64,000 bases of DNA from JAFDBW01 sp963825575 (GCA_963825575.1 CAWGUB010000019.1:1-64000); one strand, 5' to 3'. Shown: positions 1 to 10,146, counted from the stretch's first letter. Translations and numbers: made by a program. The notes: a model not told the origin generated them from the sequence alone.

Positions 1-865
1 CTTTGACCAGATCATCCTCACCTCTCTGTGGCAGCATCACAACGCTGCGGCCCCGTCGACGCTCGAAACCATCAACATGCAAACCGATCATCTGCCCTGA
101 CTCCAGTTGGCTGCTGACCAGGGCCTGGGACACATAGGCAACCCCCTCACCGGCGAGGACCGACTGGATGGTAAAACGCAGGTCATCGGAGATCACAACA
201 CTGGCGAAATCGCTGAAGTCAAGGCCCTGCGCCCTGAGATTGCAGCGCATCAACTCCTTTGAGCTGCAACCATCACGGCGGGCGTACAGGCGTTTCTCTT
301 TCAATTCCGCAACCTGGATCACACCATCATCATGCGGGATCGGCGAAGCAGCGGACGTGACCACCAGCATCTCATCATCCGGCATCGAAAACCGGTTGAA
401 GCCGGAGAAGCTGAGATCAAGGCTATGTTCGATGACAGCAAGATCGAATTCTTCCTGGCGCAACCTGCGCAAGGCCTCGTCCGGTTGCAGGAAAATGAAT
501 TTGAGGTCGCTCAGATCGGAATGTACTCTGAGAAAATTACTCAGCACCTGGGGCAGGTAGGCCATACCGAAGGTTGGGGTACAACACAAGGAGAGATGTT
601 TTTGGGCTGTCGCCTCCTGCAGGCAGATCAGCAATTCCTTCTCTTTTTCCAGGATTTCTCTGGCATTTTTGAAAACCATCTGCCCGGCAACGGTTAAAGC
701 CAGTCGCTGACCTGACCGGTCAAGCAATTGCTGACCAAAATGCTCCTCCAGGAACTTGATCCGCTGGGACACGGCAGACTGGGTAATATGTAATGATTCC
801 GCAGCCTTGGAAAATGTTCCCGTCTCCACAGCAGCAATCAGAGTGTTCAGGTATCGCGTCTCCAT
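1..865 (-). CDS. LysR-family transcriptional regulator, copy 1 (cut by window edge)
   Basis: Reading the minus strand from ATG at 865 gives an uninterrupted frame of 288 residues that is still open at base 1, so the C-terminus lies outside the window. It starts METRYLNTLIAAVETGTFS and carries the LysR winged-HTH in the first 60 residues (SAVSQRIKFLEEHFGQQLL), followed by a periplasmic-binding-like effector domain. It is divergent from the multiheme cytochrome fragment at 1102, the usual LysR arrangement for controlling a neighbour, so it may regulate the electron-conduit genes; the effector is unknown. A second, frameshifted copy lies at 1616-2487. Family call is firm, target is inference. 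Confidence 0.85.
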   Translation of the reverse strand, partial: METRYLNTLIAAVETGTFSKAAESLHITQSAVSQRIKFLEEHFGQQLLDRSGQRLALTVAGQMVFKNAREILEKEKELLICLQEATAQKHLSLCCTPTFGMAYLPQVLSNFLRVHSDLSDLKFIFLQPDEALRRLRQEEFDLAVIEHSLDLSFSGFNRFSMPDDEMLVVTSAASPIPHDDGVIQVAELKEKRLYARRDGCSSKELMRCNLRAQGLDFSDFASVVISDDLRFTIQSVLAGEGVAYVSQALVSSQLESGQMIGLHVDGFERRRGRSVVMLPQRGEDDLVK

Positions 866-1101
866 TCATACATCCATATATATTATTAAAAACTATAAAT
901 AATACTTATAAGCGCCATTAAAATGATTCGTTTTACCCTAGCATTAAAGGGCTTTATGATTCAACCGATTCCGAATGTCTAAACGGGCATTTTTACCGCT
1001 TTACCGGCAGAGCAAACAAAACATGCAGACCTCGCAGAAAGCCGGTTCAGCATTTGGTTACATCTCATTTATTGAGGCATTCAGCACGGAAAGGAGAAAT
1101 T

Positions 1102-1626
1102 ATGCACAGGAAGGTATCACTATCCAGGGCGCCCTGGCTGGTCAAACTCCTTCCCCTGTTACTGCTTTTGGCGGCATGTGCCACCGGGGCAATCAGGGAG
1201 AAGCAGTTGACGTTACCAGTCATAGATGGCGCTACTTCAGTCGGCTCAGAAGCCTGCCTGGAGTGTCACGAAGGTATGGGCGCAGGGGTTCACTCGCGCC
1301 TGTCCGGATTCGAGTATATGGGCGGCACCACAGGGTGCGAAGCCTGCCATGGCGGCGGCAGCCTGCATGTCGACTCGGACGGCGACAAGATCCTCAAATT
1401 TGGTGAGCTTCTGCCGGAAGAATCCGCAGCGGTTTGCGCCAAGTGTCACACCGACGGCAATCTGATGGACTGGACTCACAGTGAGCACGCGTTGACCGAC
1501 GTAAGCTGCACTGACTGTCACTCGGTCCACGCGAGCAGCAAAACGGCCCTGAAGCAGCAAGACCCAGAGCTCTGCTACTCCTGTCACCAGGAGCAGATGG
1601 CCAAGGCCAGCTTCCCTATGCTTTGA
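1102..1626 (+). pseudogene. Truncated multiheme cytochrome lipoprotein, duplicate copy
   Basis: ATG at 1102 follows a good ribosome site (AAGGAG). The product has a lipoprotein signal with lipobox LLAAC near residue 25 and five CXXCH heme motifs (CLECH, CEACH, CAKCH, CTDCH, CYSCH). It matches the N-terminal half of the decaheme protein at 2725. The frame ends two codons after the duplication junction, in sequence that is antisense to the second LysR copy, so hemes 6-10 are missing. If expressed it would be a pentaheme lipoprotein; more likely it is a remnant of the duplication. Confidence 0.85.
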
Positions 1627-2487
1627 CCAAAGCATCTTCACCTCTATGCGGCAGCATCACGACGCTGCGCCCCCGTCGACGCTCGAAACCGGCGACATGC
1701 AAGCCGATCATCTGCCCTGACTCCAGGTAATTGCTGACCAGGGCCTGGGACACATAAGCAATCCCTTCGCCGGCAAGCACCGACTGGAGGGTAAAGCGCA
1801 GATCATCGGAGATCACGACACTGGCAAAATCGTTGAAGTCAAAGCCCTGCGCCCTGAGATTGCAGCGCATCAGCTCCTTTGAGCTGCAGCCGTCGCGTCG
1901 CGCGTAAAGGCGTCTTGCTCTTTCAATGCCGAGAGCTCGACCACACCGTTGTCATTCGGGATTGGTGCAGCAGCGGAAGTGACCACCAGCATCTCGTCAT
2001 CCGGCATCGAGAAGCGGTTGAAGCCGGCGAATTTGAGATCCAGGCTATGTTCGATGACAGCAAGATCGAACTCTTCCTGGCGCAACCCGCGCAGAGCCTC
2101 TTCCGGTTGGAGGAAGATGAATTTGAGATCGCTCAGATCGGAATGCACCTGAGAAAGTTACTCAGCACCAGGGGCAGGTAGGCCATACCGAAGGTCGGTG
2201 TGCAACACAGGGAGAGGTGCTTCTGGGTTGCATTATCGTGCAGGCAGGCCAGCAAGTTCCCGCTCTTTTTCCAGGATGTCTCTGGCTTTGTTGAAAACCA
2301 GCTGCCCGGCAGCGGTCAATGCCAGTCGCTGGCCGGAGCGGTCGAGCAATTGCTGACCGAAATGCTCCTCCAGAAACTTTATCCGCTGGGAAACGGCAGA
2401 CTGGGTAATGTGTAATGATTCCGCGGCCCTGGAAAAGGTTCCCGTTTCAACAGCAGCGATCAGAGTGTTCAGATACCGCGTTTCCAT
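1616..2487 (-). pseudogene. LysR-family regulator, copy 2, frameshifted
   Basis: Starts METRYLNTLIAAVETGTFSR at 2487 and is closely similar to copy 1, but the coding sequence is split over three frames. The HTH part ends at 2233 after indels around 2225-2260, the middle (from HSDLSDLKF) runs 2148-1870 and stops after a second frameshift near 1910, and the C-terminal part (from MRCNLRAQGFDF) runs 1870-1616. The last residues are GEDALVKA, at the duplication junction. More than one indel is needed to repair it, so it is very probably inactive. Confidence 0.9.
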
Positions 2488-2724
2488 TCACATATCCATA
2501 TATATCATTAAAAACTATAAATATTACTTATGAGAGGCATTAAAATGATTCGTTTTACCCTAGCATTAAAGGGCTTTATGATTCAACCGATTCCGAATGT
2601 CTAAACGGGTATTTTTGGCGCTTTACCGGCCGACCGAACAGAGCACGTCAGGCTCGAGACCAAACCGGTACAGCATTTGTTTACATCTCATTTATTGAGG
2701 CATTCAGCACGGAAAGGAGAAATC

Positions 2725-3778
2725 ATGCACAGGAAGGTATCACTATCCAGGGCGTCCTGGCTGGTCAAACTCCTTCCCCTGTTACTGCTTTTGGGGGCAT
2801 GCGCCACCGGAGCAATCAGGGAGAAGCAGTTGACGTTACCAGTCATCGAAGGCGCTACTTCAGTCGGCTCAGAAGCCTGTCTGGAGTGTCACGAAGGCAA
2901 GGGCGCAGGGGTTCACTCGCGCCTGTCCGGCTTCGAGTATATGGGCGGCACCGCAGGGTGCGAAGCCTGCCATGGCGGCGGCAGCCTGCATGTCGACTCG
3001 GACGGCGACAAGATTCTCAAATTTGGTGAACTTCTGCCAGAAGAATCCGCAGCGGTTTGCGCCAAGTGTCACACCGACGGCAAGTTGATGGACTGGACCC
3101 ACAGTGAGCACGCCTTGACCGATGTCGGTTGTACTGACTGTCATTCGGTCCACGCCGGCGGCAAAACGGCGCTTAAGCAACAGGATCCTGAACTTTGCTA
3201 TTCCTGCCATCAGGAGCAAATGGCTCAAGCCAACTTCCCTTCACACCATCCGATCAAGGAAGGGAAGATGACCTGCGGAGACTGCCACAATCCACATGGA
3301 GAACTGGAGACAAACGAACTGGCCAGGGACCTCTGTCTGGAGTGTCACAGCCGTTACCAGGGACCGTTCGTCTTCGAACACGCCCCAGTCGAAGAAGACT
3401 GTGCCACCTGCCATGATCCGCACGGCACTGTAGCCAATAATCTTCTGATGCAGAACGAACCATTCCTCTGTCTGCAATGTCATGAAAGCCATTTCCACAC
3501 CATGCGCATCGGTGCCGATCCATCGAGCACCATTGACCGGCCTGGCTTTCGATAGCAACGCCCTCGACGGGAGCACTCCTGCAGGCACACCGACCGCAGC
3601 AAACGGAGTTCCTTTCACCAACGCTCATGGCGAGGATGGCTGGCGCCAGGCCTTCGGCACCAAGTGTACTGTCTGCCACAGCGTAGTGCACGGCAGCGAT
3701 CTGCCATCTCAATCCTCACCGACCATCGGCAACAACGGCCAAGGCTGGCCAGACGGTGGAAAAGGACTAACCCGCTAA
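2725..3778 (+). pseudogene. MtrA/DmsE-type decaheme c-type cytochrome lipoprotein, frameshifted
   Basis: ATG at 2725 after AAGGAG; the lipobox LLGAC is near residue 25, so the protein should be a lipoprotein. Nine CXXCH motifs lie in the first frame (CLECH, CEACH, CAKCH, CTDCH, CYSCH, CGDCH, CLECH, CATCH, CLQCH), which stops at 3555. A tenth (CTVCHSVVHGSD, the typical C-terminal heme of DmsE/MtrA proteins) is in the next frame, reaching 3778. Removing one base near 3535-3550 restores 350 residues with ten hemes. Directly upstream of the barrel gene at 3803, so the pair fits a porin-cytochrome conduit that moves electrons across the outer membrane. The lesion may be real or a sequence error. 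Confidence 0.85.
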
Positions 3779-3802
3779 GCATTCATTGTTAAGGAGGATA
3801 AA

Positions 3803-6146
3803 ATGCAACAAACAAAGTGGCTTCTGGCTGCTCTCCTGATCACCATGGTGCTCCCGGCTCCGGTCCTTGCGGCCGAGGTAAAAGGCTTTATTGAAGCCGG
3901 AGCAGCAGGAGTATCGATCAAGGACAGCCAGTTACGAGTCAATGAATACTCCGTCATCAAAGAAGATGATGGAGCGTCAGCCTATACCAAGGCCAAGATC
4001 GAGGCCCATGACGATAATGGAATGTACCTCGACCTCGACGCCGAGTTCATGGGCAACCGTGACCAGCAGTACGAACTCGAACTGGACGCGATGCGCTATT
4101 TCCGGGTCAACAGTTCCTACGACACCTTTCTGCACTGGTTGGACCACGACCAGTTGAACTATCTGGACGCAGCAGTGCCGCCGCCAGTCGGCCCCGCTGG
4201 TGCGACAGTCCCGCTCAACCCGAACTCCGTACCCGGATTTTTTGCTGGAAGGGAGCTACGACCCTACGGCCGGCACTGTTGTTGTCGGCGCGAACAACCC
4301 TGCTAGCCAGCAGATCGGTCGGGCCAGCCTCTACGGCGAGGATCTCGTACCAAACAAGGATTTTTCAATCATCTACCGCGAATGGGAAAACAATGCTGAC
4401 GTGGTTCTGCCAGACATGCCGAACATCACCATCCACGCCGGCTACCGTATGCAGCAACGCGAAGGATGGGAACAATCCATCGGCATGAGCAAATGCACAT
4501 CGTGTCATATCACCGGCGAAGGCCGTAAGGTTGACGAAGAGACCCAGGATCTGTCGATCGGCGCCACCGGCAAATTCGGACAGTTCACGGTCGATTACAC
4601 CTTCACCGATCGTTCGTTTGACGAGAACGCCAACAACCCGACACGCTGGTACGATCCTGCGCTTTCTCCTGGTGGGAGCTACTCTGTTGCCAACGCTGTC
4701 TTCGACAACCGCATCCTCTATGACTACGACCAACCGGGCGTAACTCAGCGGGATTATGACACGACACCGGATTCTGACAAGCAGAGCCATGTCTTGAAGG
4801 GACGTTATGACTTCAGCAGCACCACCAATTTGGTCGGCAGCTTTGTCAACGCTTCGGTCGACAGCAAAAAATATGACGAGGTTGGGGTGTATTCCCTGGG
4901 TGACAATAGACTGGAAACAGATTATGACGGCTACAGTTTCCGTTTCGCAACCAAACCGCTCGACAACCTCAAATTGAGCTTACGCGGCAAGTACGAAAGT
5001 ATCGACAGTGATGAGGTCTCGGTGACATTCTACCCGAATGGGACCACCGCCCAACCAAATCTTGGTGGCGGCGTCTTACCGTCTTCGATCACCAACAACT
5101 ATGGAACCATTATCAGTCGAGATATTTTGACTCTCGGCACGGATGCATTTTATCGCCTGGGCAACAAGTCGTCGATAAGAGCCGGCTACCAGTACCAGAC
5201 TATCGATCGCGACGACAAGCATTACGAAGACACGGACATTCACACTGTCAAGCTGGCATACAAGACTCGCCTGACTGACGACCTAAACGCAAGGGCCAGT
5301 TATACTTATGAGTTGACCAAGGATCCGTTCCAGAACACTGATGCGGCGGGCTACATCGATCCAGCCACGGGCCTGCCATATTCTACAGTTGCCGACCCAC
5401 GTATTGGTACAGGCGCCCTCTACGGGACAGCATTTTACGATCAGAGAACTGCCGACCTGAGCAACCAGCCAGAGGACACCCATGAAGTCAAGACCACTTT
5501 AACTTGGGCCCCTCGTGCCAATTTTTCGGCCACTTTCAGCTACAGGTTCCGCTACGATGAAAACGAACTCGATCGGTCGGAATGGAAGCAGACGACCCAC
5601 AGCCCGGCCCTCTCTGCATGGTATGCTCCAACCGAGAAACTGAATCTTACCTTTGCCTACAATTATATGGGACAAAGCACTGAGGCCAAGTTCTGCCAGG
5701 GCTGGTACGATGGCTGAGCGGGTGTAATTGTATCGTCCCAGTTTGGGGCGACCTGTGACAGCACTGACTACGACACCGACATCAACACTCTCAGTATGAC
5801 GGTCGACTATGCGGCCAGCGAACAACTCGACCTGCAGGCTTCTCTCAGCTTCAGTGATGCTCAAGCCGAGTGGAAAGGTCTGTCCATAAGCTACCCTGGC
5901 ATCGTGAACGATGCCGTCCTTTTGGAGCTTTACGATCCTGACGGGATGTCAGCCATCACGGACTATTCAAACCTGCACTACCAACTAACGGATATTTCTT
6001 TAGGTGGCACTTATCGCTTTACTCCGGCACTCTACATGACAGCCCAGGCTAGCTGGGAGTACTACAATGACAAAGAGGCCTACGTTTATGGCGACATGAG
6101 CGGCGATGCCTACCGTGGCTACCTTGGCCTTGGTTACAGCTTCTAG
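3803..6146 (+). pseudogene. MtrB/PioB-type outer-membrane beta-barrel, frameshift plus in-frame TGA
   Basis: Starts MQQTKWLLAALLITMVLP with a cleavable signal ending near VLAAEV, preceded by AAGGAGG. The rest is rich in alternating aromatic and polar strands and ends GYLGLGYSF, an outer-membrane terminal phenylalanine. Two lesions are visible. First, a T6 run at about 4238-4243: dropping one T joins the N-terminal frame to ...LLEGSYDPTAGTVV. Second, TGA at 5715-5717, after which the same frame stays open to 6146. Repaired length is about 780 residues, in the range of MtrB-like barrels. A CXXCH motif (CTSCH, 4494-4508) lies inside the barrel. It pairs with the decaheme cytochrome upstream. Confidence 0.85.
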
Positions 6147-6181
6147 ACATCAAGGCTGAACAAGATTTGCCTCTTTGCAAT

Positions 6182-6212
6182 GCCCGGCTGGTTCTTCCAG
6201 CCGGGCTCTTTT
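6182..6212 (+). terminator. Intrinsic terminator after the barrel gene
   Basis: Perfect 10-bp arms GCCCGGCTGG / CCAGCCGGGC (6182-6191, 6197-6206) with a five-base loop TTCTT, followed by TCTTTT. It lies 36 bases after the barrel gene stop, on the coding strand. Confidence 0.85.
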
Positions 6213-6308
6213 CTTTCCAGACCTAGCCCTCTTTCCCCTTCCCCTCTTTACTTTTCCCTTTGCGCCTTTGCGTTAAAAAAACGGTTCTATAACCCAAACC
6301 ATAGGTTC

Positions 6309-6430
6309 TTCGCCACCAAGACACGAAGCCACCAAGATGATCTTATCCCAGAGGTTATAAGCTGATTTCTGACCTCCAGGTCTATCGATTCAGCGGATAT
6401 TACCTTCGTGCCTTGGAGCCTTGGTGGCTA
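6309..6430. repeat. Inverted-repeat intergenic element of the CCACCAAGACAC type
   Basis: The 369-base gap 6147-6515 holds two terminators and this element. CGCCACCAAGACACGAAG at about 6311 is answered by CTTCGTGCCTTGG and CCTTGGTGGC at 6404-6429 in inverted orientation, around a 70-base centre. A related TTTGCGCCTTTGCG string is just upstream. A second copy of the same type lies at 22756-22857. No coding capacity is apparent. Confidence 0.6.
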
Positions 6431-6454
6431 GGCTTTTTTGCGGTTATAAGTACG

Positions 6455-6491
6455 TAAAAAAAAGCCCCCGCCGCAAAACACGGCAGGGGCT
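6455..6491 (-). terminator. Intrinsic terminator of the htrA operon
   Basis: On the minus strand GAGCCCCTGCCG, a loop TGTTTTG, CGGCGGGGGCT and then eight T. It lies 25 bases past the htrA stop codon. Confidence 0.85.
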
Positions 6492-6515
6492 CGATTAAAC
6501 ATATTTCAGTATCAA

Positions 6516-7907
6516 CTATTTCAACGTCACCGTCGTATAGAGCAGGGTCGCCCGGCGCTGGATCAGCAACCGCAGCACCTTGCCGGCGGGCAGCTTACCA
6601 GCCACCTCTTCAAAGGCCTTGACCGATTCGACCTCTTTGCCATCGGCCTCGACAACCAGGTCACCGACTCGCAGGTTGGCCTCGGCAGCCGGGCCTTCCG
6701 GATCGATTTTGGTGATCAGAACGCCCTTATCACCTTCCAGGCTGTAGCGCTCGATCAGCTCCGGGGTCACATTCGCGACGGTAAGACCGAGAGCGCCGCC
6801 GCTTTCCTCGTCATCGGCGGCCATCTCCACCTCACCATCGTCAAGTCGGCCGATTTTCACCGTGAGCGTGCGCTCCTTGCCGTCGCGGAAGACCTTGACC
6901 TTGACCGTCTCGCCAACCGGGGTTGCGGCAACCAGCCGCGGCAGATCATTCAACTCATCGACCTGCTTGCCGTCATACTCGACGATGATATCGCCCCGCT
7001 TCAGGTCGGCCTTGTCGGCAGGGGAATCCTTGATGACTTCGTTGACCAGGGCGCCATGGGTACTGTCCAGGTCGAATGAATCAGCGAGCTCCTTGTTCAG
7101 AGCCTGGACTGTCACACCGAGCCAGCCGCGGGTGACATGGCCTTCGTCACGCAGCTGGGGGATGATCTGTTTGGCCATGTTGACCGGGATGGCAAAACCG
7201 ATCCCCTGGCCCTGGGCGACAATCGCAGTGTTGATGCCGATGACCTCACCCTGCACATTGAAGAGCGGGCCACCCGAGTTGCCGGGATTGATCGATGCAT
7301 CCGTCTGGATGAAATCATCATAGGGCCCGGCGCCAATGACGCGGCCTTTCGCAGAGACAATGCCGACCGTGACAGTCTGCTCCAGGCCAAAGGGATTGCC
7401 AATCGCCATGACCCATTCACCGACTTTTATCCCCTCGCTGTCGCCAAGTCTGGCGACCGGCAGATCTTCACCAGCATCGATCTTGATCAGCGCCAGGTCG
7501 AGTTTCGGGTCCAGCCCGCGAATCTCGCCGGTGAATTCGCGGCCATCCGAGAGCTTGACCTTGATTTCATCTGCACCATCGACCACGTGGTCATTGGTCA
7601 GGATGTAGCCGTCTTCAGAGATAATGAACCCGGAGCCGAGGGATCGTTCCTTGCGCGGCGACTGTGGTGCGTTGCGGAAGAACCGCTCGAAGAATTCATC
7701 GAACATGTCGCCGCCCGGACCATGCGGACCGGGGGGCATCGGCGCCCTGGGCTTTACTGTCTTGGCGGTGCCGATGTTGACAACAGAAGGTTTGAGCTGT
7801 TCTGCCAGAGCGACAAAATCAGGCGGCTGTGCCGTGGCTGATCCAGCCCAACCGAACATCAACAGGGTTACGAGCAGGAATATTTTCAGGCGCAACAGAT
7901 TGTTCAT
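6516..7907 (-). CDS. degP: Periplasmic serine protease of the HtrA/DegP/DegQ family
   Basis: 463 residues from ATG at 7907, chosen because GGAGGA lies just upstream and the product then begins with a clean signal peptide (MNNLLRLKIFLLVTLLMFGW, cleavage near ATAQ). The trypsin-like domain shows the triad: His in TNDHVVDGADE, Asp in LDPKLDLALIK, Ser in NPGNSGGPLF. Two PDZ domains follow (GWLGVTVQALNKELA and the region around ALGLTVANVTPEL). Known role of the family: degrading or refolding damaged envelope proteins. It is the last gene of a minus-strand run after the two-component pair, 105 bases downstream of the kinase, which suggests envelope-stress control as in Cpx-type systems; that link is inference. 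degQ would be an equally good name. Confidence 0.93.
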   Translation of the reverse strand: MNNLLRLKIFLLVTLLMFGWAGSATAQPPDFVALAEQLKPSVVNIGTAKTVKPRAPMPPGPHGPGGDMFDEFFERFFRNAPQSPRKERSLGSGFIISEDGYILTNDHVVDGADEIKVKLSDGREFTGEIRGLDPKLDLALIKIDAGEDLPVARLGDSEGIKVGEWVMAIGNPFGLEQTVTVGIVSAKGRVIGAGPYDDFIQTDASINPGNSGGPLFNVQGEVIGINTAIVAQGQGIGFAIPVNMAKQIIPQLRDEGHVTRGWLGVTVQALNKELADSFDLDSTHGALVNEVIKDSPADKADLKRGDIIVEYDGKQVDELNDLPRLVAATPVGETVKVKVFRDGKERTLTVKIGRLDDGEVEMAADDEESGGALGLTVANVTPELIERYSLEGDKGVLITKIDPEGPAAEANLRVGDLVVEADGKEVESVKAFEEVAGKLPAGKVLRLLIQRRATLLYTTVTLK

Positions 7908-8012
7908 GGTGTCCTCCATCGTGATTATTGCAACAAATGTAATAATCGCCACGCGAACTGTCAATCGCCAGCAGCACAGTAATCAACTGTTGGAATGTGC
8001 AGTTGTGAAAGG

Positions 8013-9473
8013 TTAATCCAGAATAGTCGTTTTCGGGTGCTTGCCTTCTTCCGGCCCCTTTAAAGGCAGACGGATCGAGAATGAGCTACCCTTGCCAACC
8101 TCGGACGTCACCGAGATGCTTCCGCCATGGGCCTCGGCGATCCACTTGACAATCGCCAGGCCAAGGCCGGTGCCGCCGTCCATGCGGTTACGTGCCTTGT
8201 CGACCCGGTAGAATCGGTCAAAGATATGGGAGAGATGCTCGGCATGCATGCCGATTCCCGTGTCGACGATATCGACCACGGCAAAATCATTTTCCTGGGC
8301 CAGAACGATCTTCAACTCACCACCTTCAGGGGTGTACTTGATGGCGTTGGAGATCAGGTTAAGGAACATCTGCCGCAAGCGCAGTTCGTCACCACGGATC
8401 CGGACTTCCTCGTCAACCTTCAGGTCCATTTCAACTTCGATCTGTTTCGTTTCACAGAGAAGCCGGCTCTGCAGGTACAGCTCCTGGATCATATCGCTGA
8501 GGCTGAGCTGCTTCATTTCCAGCGTCAGTTCACCGACCTCACTCTTGGCCAGCGTCAGCAGGCTTTCAATGATCCGCTCCATGCGATCGATTTCTTCCAT
8601 GTTGGAACGCAGCATGTCGCGGAACTCGTCGGTCGTTTTCGCCCAGCGCAGGGTAACTTCGGTTTCACCCCGCAAGATGGTGAGAGGCGTGCGTAGTTCA
8701 TGGGACGCGTCACCGGAGAACTGTCGGATTCGCCGGAAAGATTTTTCAAGACGATCGAGCATCTGGTTCAGGCAGGTAACCATTTGCGACAACTCATCCT
8801 GATGATTGCCGAAAGGCAGGCGGCGGGTCAGGTTGTCCGCGGTAATGCCCTGGGCCGCTTCTGTCACTTCGATAATCGGCGCGATCGTGCGTTCGGCCAA
8901 CAGCCAGCAGCCAAGGCACAGCCAGAAGATCGCAAAGGGTCCGACCACCAGGTAGATCACGCGCAGCTCTTCGATGGTCTCCTGCAGGGGGCCGAGTTCC
9001 TGGCCAATCTGGGCAACGCCGACCAGCTTACCCTTTTCCACCAGGGGATAGGATAAGAGCCTCATCTGCCGGGTGGGTTCCAGCGCGATTGTTTCCAGGT
9101 GCTCGTTCATCCACCGGACCTGCTGGCGAGCCACCGGCCCGAACGGCAGATCACGCTCCATCAAATTCTCTGAAGTACAGATTTCCTGCAGGCTGGCATC
9201 GCGCAAGACCAGGAAAGCATCCCAGTTATAATTGTGGATCAGCGTCTGCAGCCCCTGGCAATCCCGTGAATGGACAGCCTCAGACAGCGTATCAACGTAG
9301 TGCTGATCGATGATGCGGGCGATCTCACGGGCCTGGTGGTCTACCTGTTGTCTCAGGTTGTGAGAAAAATAATGATACGAAAACAGAGCACTGACTGCCA
9401 GGATGACAGCCAGTGTCATTGCATACCAGAACGTCAGGCGGACCCGGATCGACCCCAAAGGCGAAATGGCCAA
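8013..9473 (-). CDS. Sensor histidine kinase, CusS/heavy-metal-sensor-like
   Basis: 486 residues. The start used is TTG at 9473, with GGAGGA overlapping the end of the upstream regulator gene and a four-base spacing. Domains in order: TM helix about 13-31, periplasmic sensor about 32-165, TM helix about 170-195, HAMP, HisKA with the phosphorylated His in DASHELRTPLTILRG, HATPase with N box NLISNAIKYTPEGG and G boxes DTGIGM and GTGLGLAIVK. The layout resembles the metal/envelope-stress kinases CusS and QseC. The ligand cannot be read from the sequence. It partners with the response regulator immediately upstream. Confidence 0.92.
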   Translation of the reverse strand: MAISPLGSIRVRLTFWYAMTLAVILAVSALFSYHYFSHNLRQQVDHQAREIARIIDQHYVDTLSEAVHSRDCQGLQTLIHNYNWDAFLVLRDASLQEICTSENLMERDLPFGPVARQQVRWMNEHLETIALEPTRQMRLLSYPLVEKGKLVGVAQIGQELGPLQETIEELRVIYLVVGPFAIFWLCLGCWLLAERTIAPIIEVTEAAQGITADNLTRRLPFGNHQDELSQMVTCLNQMLDRLEKSFRRIRQFSGDASHELRTPLTILRGETEVTLRWAKTTDEFRDMLRSNMEEIDRMERIIESLLTLAKSEVGELTLEMKQLSLSDMIQELYLQSRLLCETKQIEVEMDLKVDEEVRIRGDELRLRQMFLNLISNAIKYTPEGGELKIVLAQENDFAVVDIVDTGIGMHAEHLSHIFDRFYRVDKARNRMDGGTGLGLAIVKWIAEAHGGSISVTSEVGKGSSFSIRLPLKGPEEGKHPKTTILD

Positions 9474-9474
9474 G

Positions 9475-10146
9475 CTAGTCCTCCTTGAGGACGTAACCGA
9501 TTCCGCGGACGGTATGAATCAGTTTCTTGGTGAAGTCGCGGTCAACCTTTTTGCGCAGATAGTTGACATAAACATCAATAATATTGGTGAACGAATCAAA
9601 CGTATAATCCCAGACATGCTCGGCGATCATCGTCCGTGTCAATGTCGTTTCCGGATTGCGCATGAAAAATTCGAGCAGGGCATATTCCTTTGCGGTCAGG
9701 TCAATTTCATTGTCTCCGCGCCAGACCTTGTGGGCAACCGGATCAAGCCGCAAATCCGCATAGGTGATTTCCGCCCCGCGCTCCTGGGTCCCCCGGCGGG
9801 CCAGGGCCCGAACCCGGGCCAGAAGTTCAGCGAAGGCGAAAGGCTTGGTCAGGTAGTCGTCGCTACCGACTTCCAGGCCGGCGACGATATCCTCGACCGT
9901 GTCCTTGGCCGTCAGGCAGAGAACGGGAGATACCACACCATTGGCACGCAAGGCCTTGACCGCCTCGAGGCCGTCCATCTTGGGCAGCATGATGTCCATG
10001 AGGATCAGGTCGTAGTTGCTCTTGGAACCAAGTTCGACTCCTGACTCGCCATCATTGGCGACATCAACGGTAAAACCTTCCCCTTCAAGACCGCGTTGAA
10101 TAAAGCTGGCAACTTTCTTCTCATCTTCCACAACCAGAATGTGCAT
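9475..10146 (-). CDS. OmpR-family response regulator
   Basis: 223 residues from ATG at 10146 after AAGGAG. Receiver domain with acidic pocket VVEDE, phospho-acceptor Asp in LILMDIMLPKMDG, Thr in CLTAKD and Lys in YLTKPF. The winged-helix output domain is at about 125-220 (TAKEYALLEFFMRNPE, IDVYVNYLRKKVD, IHTVRGIGYVL). Its stop codon almost touches the kinase start, so the two are co-transcribed. Closest in type to CopR/CusR-like regulators. Likely targets include its own operon and the downstream htrA gene (inference). Confidence 0.93.
   Translation of the reverse strand: MHILVVEDEKKVASFIQRGLEGEGFTVDVANDGESGVELGSKSNYDLILMDIMLPKMDGLEAVKALRANGVVSPVLCLTAKDTVEDIVAGLEVGSDDYLTKPFAFAELLARVRALARRGTQERGAEITYADLRLDPVAHKVWRGDNEIDLTAKEYALLEFFMRNPETTLTRTMIAEHVWDYTFDSFTNIIDVYVNYLRKKVDRDFTKKLIHTVRGIGYVLKED

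Larger units (their letters stand above)
1..3235. repeat. 1.6-kb tandem duplication (unit A 1-1619, unit B 1620-3235)
   Basis: Bases from 1 match bases from 1620 (ctttgacca... in both), and the match runs through the LysR gene, the AT-rich divergent promoter region and the first 172 codons of the cytochrome gene. The offset grows from 1619 to 1622-1623 through small indels. The junction is near 1616-1620, where unit A's cytochrome frame runs into the 3' end of unit B's LysR gene. The two cytochrome copies differ at 11 of 172 aligned residues, so the duplication is not recent. Because the window starts at the base equivalent to the junction, a further unit to the left cannot be excluded. Confidence 0.9.
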
